DNA from: Candidatus Fermentibacterota bacterium
GTDB lineage: Bacteria > JAFGKV01
NCBI GenBank assembly: GCA_016928395.1
Contig: JAFGKV010000100.1
Span: forward strand, 1-17,757
Direction: 5' to 3'
Length of the DNA: 17,757 nucleotides
The notes below the pieces were generated by a model, which was not told the DNA's origin, ran no database searches, and saw nothing but the letters and a program-made list of their open reading frames with translations. Shown here piece after piece: positions 7,759-14,239 of this stretch (positions are counted from its first letter, which is position 1; each line of letters opens with the position of its first letter). A program made the position numbers and the translations under genes.

Positions 7759-8934
7759 CTACGTGCCCTCGATCCCGCGGAGGGTTCGCCGACGCACGTG
7801 CTCACTCGCCAGATTGCACAGGAAAGATATGAGCAGAAGTCCGGCCGCCATGGCAAAGAGGACGTGGTAGCGAGCCGATCCCATCACATGATCGGCCTCG
7901 CCCATGTCACCGGCAATCGTGGCGGTCAGTGTGCGTACCGGTTGCAGGACATTGTACCACGGATCGGGGATCTGTGCTGCATTGCCCGAGGCCATCCAGA
8001 CCACCATAGTCTCCCCGATCGCCCGCATGACGCCCAGAATGACTGCGGCGAGTATGCCGCTGCTCGCGGCAGGGATGATTACCTTCACGATGGTTTCGGC
8101 TCGGGTCGCGCCCAGGGCGTAGCTGCCCTCGCGAAGGTCGCGGCCCGTGGCCTGCAACGCATCTTCCGAGACGCTCACGATCGTAGGCAAGGCCATGATG
8201 CCCAGAATGAGTGAAACGTTGAGGGCGTTGGTGCCGCTGTCGATGTCAAGCCCGCGCAACTCAGCGCCCAGGCGCCACAACCCGAACCCTCCCAGCATCG
8301 CCAGCGCTACGGTGAGAGCATAGCGGAGGATGCGGGTTCTGGCGCCCGTAAATCGCGAGGCCGCCAGATCGCCGGCCACCACCGACATCAGAAGAACCAA
8401 CGGGGTCCCCACACACCAGGCCGCCACTGCCAAGACCGGTCCGCCGTGAGACTGGAGCATCGGCGCAAGCACCACCAAGGCGAAGAAGCCGTATGCCACT
8501 GACGGGATGGCGGCAAGGATCTCGATGACCGGTTTCACGGCCTGACGCAGCGTAAAGGGGAGGACATCGCTGAGGCACACCGCGGCGGCGATGCCCATGG
8601 GTACCGCGACTACCACGGCTCCCAGGGTCACGAGGCCGCTCCCGAAGAAGATAGCCAGGGCCCCGAAGTGGGGCGGGGTGCCGGAGGGATACCAGTCCTT
8701 GGTGGTCAGAAACTCGGTGATCCCCCGCAACTGGAAGAAAGGGAGGGCGTCCCTGATGATGAAGTAGAAGATGAAGAGGATGGAGGCGGCACTGAACGCG
8801 GTGACGAGGAAGAGCAGCCCCTGGCCCGTCGCCGCAGCGATGCGGGCCCATCGGCTGGCGCTCCTGGAGAGCAGGAGGCTTCGAGGGGGGCGCGGATCGA
8901 TCGTGCGATCCGTGCCCCTGGCCTCAGACGTCAT
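7759..8934 (-). CDS. pstC: PstC, phosphate ABC importer permease
   Basis: This 391-residue membrane protein is the partner permease of PstA. It has an N-terminal cytoplasmic tail, a first membrane segment (about 36-60), a periplasmic loop with a WYPSGTPPHFGA-like stretch typical of PstC, a multi-span core, and an ATPase-contact loop (SYALGATRAET) followed by GVMRAIGETM. It is longer than E. coli PstC (319), partly because of a hydrophobic and charged stretch around 190-240 in the middle of the core. The ATG at 8934 starts 26 bases after the pstS stop. The ribosome site is weak (GGTAGG), which may lower its output relative to PstS. Confidence 0.95.
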   Translation of the reverse strand: MTSEARGTDRTIDPRPPRSLLLSRSASRWARIAAATGQGLLFLVTAFSAASILFIFYFIIRDALPFFQLRGITEFLTTKDWYPSGTPPHFGALAIFFGSGLVTLGAVVVAVPMGIAAAVCLSDVLPFTLRQAVKPVIEILAAIPSVAYGFFALVVLAPMLQSHGGPVLAVAAWCVGTPLVLLMSVVAGDLAASRFTGARTRILRYALTVALAMLGGFGLWRLGAELRGLDIDSGTNALNVSLILGIMALPTIVSVSEDALQATGRDLREGSYALGATRAETIVKVIIPAASSGILAAVILGVMRAIGETMVVWMASGNAAQIPDPWYNVLQPVRTLTATIAGDMGEADHVMGSARYHVLFAMAAGLLLISFLCNLASEHVRRRTLRGIEGT

Positions 8935-8960
8935 CGACGAGACCTACCCCGTCTCCCTGA

Positions 8961-9776
8961 TTAGTATGCGGTCACCGGGACGAAGCCGATGCCCTCGACC
9001 ATCTCCTGGCCTTTGGCGGTCAGGTGAAGGGTGACGAAAGCGTGGAGATGACTGCCCAGCTTGGGATACCCATTGGTGAACATGAACAGCGGCCGGGCCA
9101 CCGCGTAGGTGCCGGACGCGACGGTCTGCGGGGTGGCAGCCACGCCATTCACCGTCACGGCTTTGACCGTGTTGTCCACGAAGCCCAGCCCAACGTAGCC
9201 AATAGCCGCATCGGTGCTCTGAACGCGCTGGCGGGCAGCGCCATTGCTGCCGACGTACTCGACGCTTCCGGCCATCTTCTGCTTGTTCATTACCAGCGTC
9301 TCGAAGGTCTCGTAGGTGCCGCTGTTGGTATCGCGGCTTACCACGATGATCTTCTTGTTTGGGCCGCCGATATCCTTCCAGTTGGTGATGGCGCCAGTGT
9401 AGATGTCGCGGATCTTGTCTACGGTCAGATCCTTGACCGGGTTGGCCGGGTGGACAACAACGGCAATGCCGTCCATGGCGACCACGTGGGCCGTGGGCAT
9501 CCTGCCGGCATCGGTCGCAGCCTTGAATTCCTCGTGCTTCATGAAACGGGACATGTTGGCGATATCGCACGTGCCATTGACGATGCTCTTGGCGCCGTTC
9601 CCTGAACCCGATTCGCTCACGGTGATGTTCACGTCGGGGTTGTTCTGCATGTAGTACTCGGCGAAGGCCTTGGCGATGGGGCCGACCGTGGTCGATCCGT
9701 CGAGGACCAGCGTCGAGGGATCGCCGGCAAAGGCCGTACCAATGAGTGCGCATGCAAGGATCAATGTACGGAGCAT
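8961..9776 (-). CDS. pstS: PstS, periplasmic phosphate-binding protein
   Basis: This 271-residue exported protein captures phosphate and delivers it to PstCA. It has a signal peptide (about 1-17, ending TAFA before GDP). Phosphate-binding elements typical of the family are DGSTTVGP (26-33), SGSGNGAK (56-63) and SRDTNSGTYETF (147-158). It belongs to the shorter PstS class. There is no lipobox Cys, so it should be free in the periplasm. I chose the ATG at 9776 because AGGAGG lies six bases upstream and the signal peptide begins there; the frame stays open 84 codons further, but that part is Arg-rich and unlike PstS. No Pho box is visible just upstream, so it is probably read through from the porin gene. 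Confidence 0.97.
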   Translation of the reverse strand: MLRTLILACALIGTAFAGDPSTLVLDGSTTVGPIAKAFAEYYMQNNPDVNITVSESGSGNGAKSIVNGTCDIANMSRFMKHEEFKAATDAGRMPTAHVVAMDGIAVVVHPANPVKDLTVDKIRDIYTGAITNWKDIGGPNKKIIVVSRDTNSGTYETFETLVMNKQKMAGSVEYVGSNGAARQRVQSTDAAIGYVGLGFVDNTVKAVTVNGVAATPQTVASGTYAVARPLFMFTNGYPKLGSHLHAFVTLHLTAKGQEMVEGIGFVPVTAY

Positions 9777-9935
9777 CTCGTTCCTCCTGTGTGTGGGTGC
9801 CTGCCCGAGGCCGGGGTATCCGGTGCCGGGCGTTCTTGTGTGAGGTGAGCGGTAGACCTGGGTTGAGCGATTAGTGCCGTTGCGAGGCACACAGTCCGCG
9901 AGCGAGCCCCGATGCTGGAGCGCCGAGCCGACGCG

Positions 9936-9956
9936 GGCGTATCCACCCGATACGCC
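9936..9956. other. Perfect 8-bp inverted repeat in the porin-pstS spacer
   Basis: GGCGTATC (9936-9943) and GATACGCC (9949-9956) form a perfect 8-bp stem around a five-base loop, in the 258-base gap between the porin stop (10035) and the pstS start (9776). No T tract follows on the minus strand, so it is not a classical terminator. It could slow 3'-to-5' decay or set the ratio of porin to Pst message. The rest of the spacer holds no gene. Confidence 0.45.
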
Positions 9957-10034
9957 GAGGAGGCGAGACGGGAAGCGAGCGGCGCAGCCGCGCAGTGTGG
10001 GCCGGAGTAGACGGGAATCGCTCACCACAGGACC

Positions 10035-11084
10035 CTAGAACTTGAACGCAAAATCGAGCTGCATCCGGCCGTAGTCGGTCTCCGCGCCGCCTTCGCCGAT
10101 GCCGCGCTTGTTAAGGAAATAGGTCAGACCGAGATCAGCGTCCTTCATGACCTGGAGGCCCGCACTGACCACCACGCCGCTGGCATCCGTGCCGCCGCCG
10201 CCGAAGTCGGAGCCGCAGAAGGCGGGGTTGACGGCATTGGCCTCCAGAGACTGGTAGTAGGCCATCAGGTCCCACGAGCCTGGCGCCTTCTTCTTGCCGA
10301 GGCCCATGCCGAACACCATGCCGGTGTTGTCGTCATCGGCCTCGCCGTTGGAGGCGAAGTCGACAAAGAGCGAAGCCGGCATCGTGCCGAGTTTCGTGCC
10401 AATCTGAGCCATGACCTGCATGATGTTGTAGAGTTCGACTTCGGTATAGGTGAAGTAGCCCAGACCTGCGGTCAGGTCCAGGGTGCCCAGCTTCGCCGAA
10501 AGCCCGGCCTGGCCTCCCATGAGCATGACGTCGGAATCGTCTTTGATCTCATCGACCCACAGATAGCCCGCATTGGCGAAAAGCTTCGCCGAACCCACGG
10601 GAGACGAGAATCTCAGCGCGAGTCCCTCGGGGGTGAGGTCGCCGTCCCAGAGCAACTCGGACTTGCCGGGGGCCACGAACGGAGTCTTCATCTTGCCCAG
10701 GAGGATGCTCAGACCTTTGAGCGAGGCGGGATGCACATCAGCGTATGCCATATCGATGGCCACGCCCTTGTTGGCGAAGTCGCCGTCCAATGTCTGATTA
10801 GTGGAGACCGGATCGGTGGTCCCGCCAGTGGCGAGGCTCAGGCGAAAGCTCAGCGCATCCGAAACCGCTGCATCGAGGTAGAGCCGCGTGCGTATGCGGT
10901 GGCGCATCTGGGTGTAGGTGTCACCGTCGGCATCGGTCTTGGAATCGTCCGAGATGGTCTCGAGGCGATACCGGAAATCCCCGCCGAGCTTCAGCTTGTC
11001 CGACCATGCTCCGCCTTCGGCGGCATGGGCCACTCCACACACAAGGAGAAGCCCACTCACTATCGCTGCCAGGTGTCGACGCAT
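10035..11084 (-). CDS. Outer-membrane porin, Porin_5 (putative porin) type, in the pho locus
   Basis: This 349-residue protein has a signal peptide (about 1-21, ending VAHA), then the pattern of Porin_5-like putative porins: KLGGDFRYRLE near the start, RHRIRTRLYLDAAV, a SLATGGTTDPVSTNQTL-like stretch, LLGKMKTPF, and WDGDLTPEGLALRFS. The sequence alternates short amphipathic strands with Asp/Gly-rich turns and ends FAFKF with the terminal Phe typical of outer-membrane barrels. It would form a diffusion pore. Its position between phoR and pstS and its Pho-box promoter suggest phosphate or another phosphorus source as cargo, which is inference. The ATG at 11084 is preceded by AAGGAGG four bases away. 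It is not recognisably an OprO/OprP-family porin. Confidence 0.85.
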   Translation of the reverse strand: MRRHLAAIVSGLLLVCGVAHAAEGGAWSDKLKLGGDFRYRLETISDDSKTDADGDTYTQMRHRIRTRLYLDAAVSDALSFRLSLATGGTTDPVSTNQTLDGDFANKGVAIDMAYADVHPASLKGLSILLGKMKTPFVAPGKSELLWDGDLTPEGLALRFSSPVGSAKLFANAGYLWVDEIKDDSDVMLMGGQAGLSAKLGTLDLTAGLGYFTYTEVELYNIMQVMAQIGTKLGTMPASLFVDFASNGEADDDNTGMVFGMGLGKKKAPGSWDLMAYYQSLEANAVNPAFCGSDFGGGGTDASGVVVSAGLQVMKDADLGLTYFLNKRGIGEGGAETDYGRMQLDFAFKF

Positions 11085-11113
11085 CGTCCCTCCTTAAGTA
11101 GGGTTACCCGGCT

Positions 11114-11153
11114 CCAAAGCTCTCCAGCTTTGGCATGTGCTCACCGTGAGCAC
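11114..11153 (-). promoter_or_regulatory. Structured leader of the porin message: two perfect inverted repeats
   Basis: Between the predicted transcription start (near 11156) and the porin ATG are two inverted repeats. GTGCTCAC/GTGAGCAC has arms 11137-11144 and 11146-11153 around one base, a 17-bp dyad that could be an operator or an RNA hairpin. CCAAAGCT/AGCTTTGG has arms 11114-11121 and 11126-11133 with a four-base loop (GGAG in the minus-strand RNA). A smaller GGGT/ACCC dyad follows at 11101-11109, then the ribosome site. I cannot assign the leader to a known riboswitch class. Confidence 0.5.
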
Positions 11154-11162
11154 AACATTGAG

Positions 11163-11224
11163 AGAATATGCCTGAGCAGAGTGAGAAAGATGTGAGGGAT
11201 TTATGAAGAGTTCATGAAGACAGA
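11163..11224 (-). promoter_or_regulatory. Pho-box array and -10 element of the porin promoter
   Basis: On the minus strand four 11-base units run head to tail: TCTGTCTTCAT, GAACTCTTCAT, AAATCCCTCAC, ATCTTTCTCAC (11224 down to 11181). Each ends in TTCAT or CTCAC. PhoB half-sites are also 7-base elements repeated every 11 bp. The central 18 bases agree with the E. coli Pho-box consensus at 13 of 18 positions by my alignment. TATTCT at 11168-11163 lies 12 bases after the array, the spacing expected where PhoB replaces a -35 element. This promoter probably drives the porin and, by read-through, pstSCAB-phoU. Confidence 0.75.
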
Positions 11225-11553
11225 CGGCCGACGCCCGCTCAAGCTCACGTTGGGTTTTCATACGATCGGGGCGTGGCGTCATTCGTTGATCCTCTGAGCG
11301 CGGCGCTTCTGCCGAAGGAGCGGCCTGACCCGTGAATGAAAGCGCAATGGGGCATCAAGCTCGCAGAGGCAGCGCGTTAACCCTGACGTGTGCCGGCTCG
11401 GGCCCAGTGAAGAGTACCCGGCTGCATCAAAGCCCCTCCCGGGGAGACCACACGTCTCACGGCATCGTGGGGAGGCCCATGAGAACGCTCTCAGACGAAC
11501 TTTAAGAAATAAAGTAGGCTCCCTTGCCCTTGTCTGCCCCATCGGGCGAGTCC

Positions 11554-13308
11554 TCAGGGCAGGGGAAGGTGAATCTGGAACGTACTCCCGACTCCCGGGG
11601 TGCTCTCTACCGTCACGCTGCCGGCGTGGGCATGAATGATGTGCTTCACGATGGCCAGGCCCAACCCGGTGCCTCCCAGGGTTCGGCTGCGTGCCTTGTC
11701 GACGCGGTAGAACCGTTCGAAGATTCTCGAGAGGTGGCGCGGCTCGATGCCGCACCCATGATCCTCGACGGTGATCACTACTTCGTGGTTCCGGTCTACC
11801 TTCAGCACGACGGCGCCGCCGACTTCGCTGTAGGTGATGGCATTGTCCAGTAGATTGACTACCGCTGTCTCCAGCAGTGGGCCATTGATCCGGGCACGGA
11901 TGGATGCCGGGCATGCCACTTCCACCGAGACTCGCTTATCGGCGGCTTTGGAGGCGCAGGTCTGCACCGCGCCGCCGATCACGGCCTCCAAGGGAGCTTC
12001 TGTGAGCGCGATGGCGCGATCTTCGTCTTCCTCGATTCGTGAAAGCATGAGCAGGTCACGAATCACCGCGTCCAGGCGAGACGCCTGACGCGTGATGATA
12101 TCGAGAAAGGTCGCAGCGTCGCAGGGCGTGGCCATTGCCCCTTCTATCAGTGTCTCCGCGGCGCCTTGGATGGCCGCGATGGGCGTCTTCAGCTCGTGTG
12201 ATACATTGGAGACAAAGTCACGACGGATCTGCTCCAGTCTCCGAAGCCGTGTCACATCGTTGAGCACCACCACCGCGCCGACTCGCATGCCCTGGGGATC
12301 CCGCAGGACCGCGCCGTGGGCTTGCAGGTAGCGATCGCTATTGCCCAGCATGGTGAGATCCGCCTCGACCGGCTCCACTGACGTGAGTGCCCGCCGCACC
12401 AGCGCGTGAAGGTCGGAGTTGCGGATTGCCTCCTGGATGGTGCGTCCGACGGCGCGTTCCGGTGGAACACCGACAATCCGGCCACATGCCTCATTCATCC
12501 AGACGACCCGTTCGGACGAATCAACGGAAAGAACTCCCTCCGTCATGCTGGTCAGCACTGCCTCCCGTTCGTTCCTCTCCTGCGTGATGATCGCGATACG
12601 CTCCCCAAGCTGATCAGCCACATCACCCAGAGACCGGGCGAGTTCATCGATCTCTGTAAGACCGGTGAACGGTACTCTGTGCCTGAGTTCGCCCTGGGCA
12701 AACGCCTTAGCGCTCTCAGCAAGCCTGGCCAACGGAGCCTTGATCCTGCTGGCGACGCCGAGGCTGAGCAGCCCAAGCAGGACTGCCGTGGCAACGGCAA
12801 TGGCCGCGAACCGCCCATTGAGGTCGCGAACCGATTGCTCGACGACCTCGAACGGAAGTGCGGCCCGCACCACGGCCCGTACACCCTGGGAGTCCTCGAT
12901 GGGCAAGGTCGCGTAGATCATTGATCGCCGTAGGGTTCCTGAGGCGCGCACCGATACCGATGGCTCTCCCCGCAGTGCCCCTACGATCTCCGGCCGATCA
13001 GAGTGATTCTCCATGGAGGATGGATCCGCGTCGGAGTCACCCACTACAGTGCCGCGGGGATCGACCACGGTGATACGGGTGCCGGAGGAGCCGCCCAATG
13101 TCTTGCAGGCCCGATCAATGAGGGAATCAGGAAGGGCGCGAACATATTCCCGTGCCAACGCGGCTCGTGCCTGAATCTGGGTGGAGAATAGCTCGACTTG
13201 CGTCTTGCGTACGGTGGTCGCCGTGACCGTATAGACCACGAGCAACACGAGGCCGACGATCAGGGAGTATGCCGCGAAAAGCTGCCAGAAGAGCCGTCTT
13301 CGCCGCAT
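11554..13308 (-). CDS. phoR: PhoR, phosphate-regulon sensor histidine kinase
   Basis: This 584-residue membrane kinase has a first membrane segment (about 7-32), an extracytoplasmic sensor region (about 33-165), a second membrane segment (about 167-188), HAMP (about 186-240), PAS (about 246-350), HisKA with SHELKTP (acceptor His371) and HATPase_c with N-box (N485, N489), EDHGCG (515-520) and GGTGLGLAIVKH (546-556). It autophosphorylates under phosphate limitation and passes the phosphate to PhoB, under control of PstSCAB-PhoU. The periplasmic domain is larger than in E. coli PhoR, more like the PhoR form with two membrane segments around a sensor domain. The ATG lies three bases after the phoB stop; its ribosome site is weak and inside phoB, so coupling is likely. 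Confidence 0.93.
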   Translation of the reverse strand: MRRRRLFWQLFAAYSLIVGLVLLVVYTVTATTVRKTQVELFSTQIQARAALAREYVRALPDSLIDRACKTLGGSSGTRITVVDPRGTVVGDSDADPSSMENHSDRPEIVGALRGEPSVSVRASGTLRRSMIYATLPIEDSQGVRAVVRAALPFEVVEQSVRDLNGRFAAIAVATAVLLGLLSLGVASRIKAPLARLAESAKAFAQGELRHRVPFTGLTEIDELARSLGDVADQLGERIAIITQERNEREAVLTSMTEGVLSVDSSERVVWMNEACGRIVGVPPERAVGRTIQEAIRNSDLHALVRRALTSVEPVEADLTMLGNSDRYLQAHGAVLRDPQGMRVGAVVVLNDVTRLRRLEQIRRDFVSNVSHELKTPIAAIQGAAETLIEGAMATPCDAATFLDIITRQASRLDAVIRDLLMLSRIEEDEDRAIALTEAPLEAVIGGAVQTCASKAADKRVSVEVACPASIRARINGPLLETAVVNLLDNAITYSEVGGAVVLKVDRNHEVVITVEDHGCGIEPRHLSRIFERFYRVDKARSRTLGGTGLGLAIVKHIIHAHAGSVTVESTPGVGSTFQIHLPLP

Positions 13309-13311
13309 GGT

Positions 13312-14004
13312 CTACTCTTTGACGCGGTAGCCGACACCACGAACCGTCTGGATGCAGGAGCGGGTCGGCCCCAGCTTGCGGCGAATCGACGCCACGTGGA
13401 CATCCACTGAACGATCGGTTACCGCATAGTCTTCGCCGCGTACCGCATCAACGATCTGGTAGCGGGTGAAGACCCATCCCGGATGTCGCGCCATGTGTTC
13501 GAGAATACGGAACTCGGTGAAGGTCAAGTCAATCGGCTGTTCCGCCACGGTGACACGGTGCCGCTGCCGGTCAATGACGATGTCGCCAAGGGAAAGGATC
13601 GAGTCTCTGTCGGGTTGCGGCGCACGGGAGGGCCGGCGTCGGAGAACGGCCCGTAGCCGCGCGGTCAACACCTTGGGGCTGAAGGGCTTTGTGACGTAGT
13701 CATCCGCGCCGAGCTCCAGCCCTGTGACAATGTCGGCTTCTTCGCCTTTGGCAGTAAGCATGATGATGGGGATTCCGTCGGTGGCAGGGTCTTTTCGAAG
13801 TACCCGGCAAAACTCCAGCCCATCCATGCCGGGGAGCATCAGATCAAGGATTACTACGTCCGGAGGCTCCGTCCGCACGCGGCGAAGACCATCCTCCGCG
13901 GCGGCGACCGCCACGACATGGTAGCCTTCCTTCTCAAGATTGTAGCGGACGATATGCCGGATGTCTTCCTCGTCCTCGACCACAAGCACGGTTTTCCGGG
14001 GCAT
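13312..14004 (-). CDS. phoB: PhoB, phosphate-regulon response regulator (OmpR/PhoB family)
   Basis: This 230-residue protein is of standard family length. The receiver has acidic residues 11-13 (DEE), phospho-acceptor Asp54 (ILDLMLPG), Thr84 and Lys106 (TKPF). The winged-helix DNA-binding domain spans about 135-228 and ends in the family motif TVRGVGYRV. When phosphorylated by PhoR it would bind Pho boxes such as the array before the porin gene and recruit RNA polymerase. ATG at 14004 has CAGGAGT seven bases upstream. It is first in the phoBR pair and divergent from an envelope-protein cluster. The choice of phoB over other OmpR-type regulators rests on the phoR and pst neighbours. Confidence 0.94.
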   Translation of the reverse strand: MPRKTVLVVEDEEDIRHIVRYNLEKEGYHVVAVAAAEDGLRRVRTEPPDVVILDLMLPGMDGLEFCRVLRKDPATDGIPIIMLTAKGEEADIVTGLELGADDYVTKPFSPKVLTARLRAVLRRRPSRAPQPDRDSILSLGDIVIDRQRHRVTVAEQPIDLTFTEFRILEHMARHPGWVFTRYQIVDAVRGEDYAVTDRSVDVHVASIRRKLGPTRSCIQTVRGVGYRVKE

Positions 14005-14239
14005 AGGTACGACTCCTGAGGCGGTGTAGACCCAAGTAAGAGTCGCTTTGTCAAGAACATGCTAGCATCGTGTGAGAATCAGGTCAAGGCGGAAGGCATG
14101 CCGGCCTCCGACAGGTAGCAGATGAATACCGCACGGTTGACGCGAAGGGCCGGTGAGGTTTCTTCCAGCCTGTTGAGTGTGATATCGTGCGTGACACGGA
14201 GTGTCGCTCGGGCGTATTCCTTCGCCGAGGAGGTCTCTT
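14005..14239. other. Divergent spacer between phoB and the lipoprotein operon
   Basis: This 235-base spacer holds promoters for both directions. The phoB side is clear. On the lipoprotein side TTGACG stands near 14138 but I see no good -10 after it. A stem GACAC/GTGTC (14193-14197 with 14201-14205) lies in the probable leader ahead of the ribosome site. No gene is supported in the spacer. Confidence 0.5.
14059..14087 (-). promoter_or_regulatory. phoB promoter with overlapping palindrome
   Basis: On the minus strand TTGACC (14082-14087) and TAGCAT (14059-14064) are separated by exactly 17 bases and point at phoB, giving a leader of about 48 bases. The -10 lies inside a perfect ten-base palindrome ATGCTAGCAT (14059-14068), which could be an operator. 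CCTTGAC and TTCTCAC are 11 bp apart across the -35, recalling the half-sites of the porin Pho box, so autoregulation by PhoB is possible but weakly supported. Confidence 0.55.

Larger units (their letters stand above)
11085..11553. other. phoR-porin intergenic region with regulatory sites
   Basis: The right half (11225-11553) follows the phoR stop and shows only small pairings, such as GAGAC/GTCTC, GCCC/GGGC and an AT-rich ACTTTA/TAAAGT stem, with no clear terminator. The left half carries the Pho-box array, a -10-like element, two perfect hairpins and the porin ribosome site. Open frames on either strand here (for example a 62-codon minus frame at 11094-11282) run across these sites and match no family. 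Confidence 0.55.

Noticed and set aside
9777-9960. A separate Pho box before pstS
   Set aside because: CGCTCAA and CGCTCAC occur but 18 bases apart, not 11, and no further half-sites surround them.
11085-11153. Porin leader as a c-di-GMP (GEMM) riboswitch because of an AGCCGGGTAACC stretch
   Set aside because: The conserved first-stem sequences and tetraloop of GEMM are absent and the hairpins are simple perfect stems, so the similarity is limited to a few bases.
11279-11914. 211-codon minus-strand frame overlapping the end of phoR
   Set aside because: It is out of frame with the intact HATPase domain of PhoR and Arg/Pro-rich without any motif.
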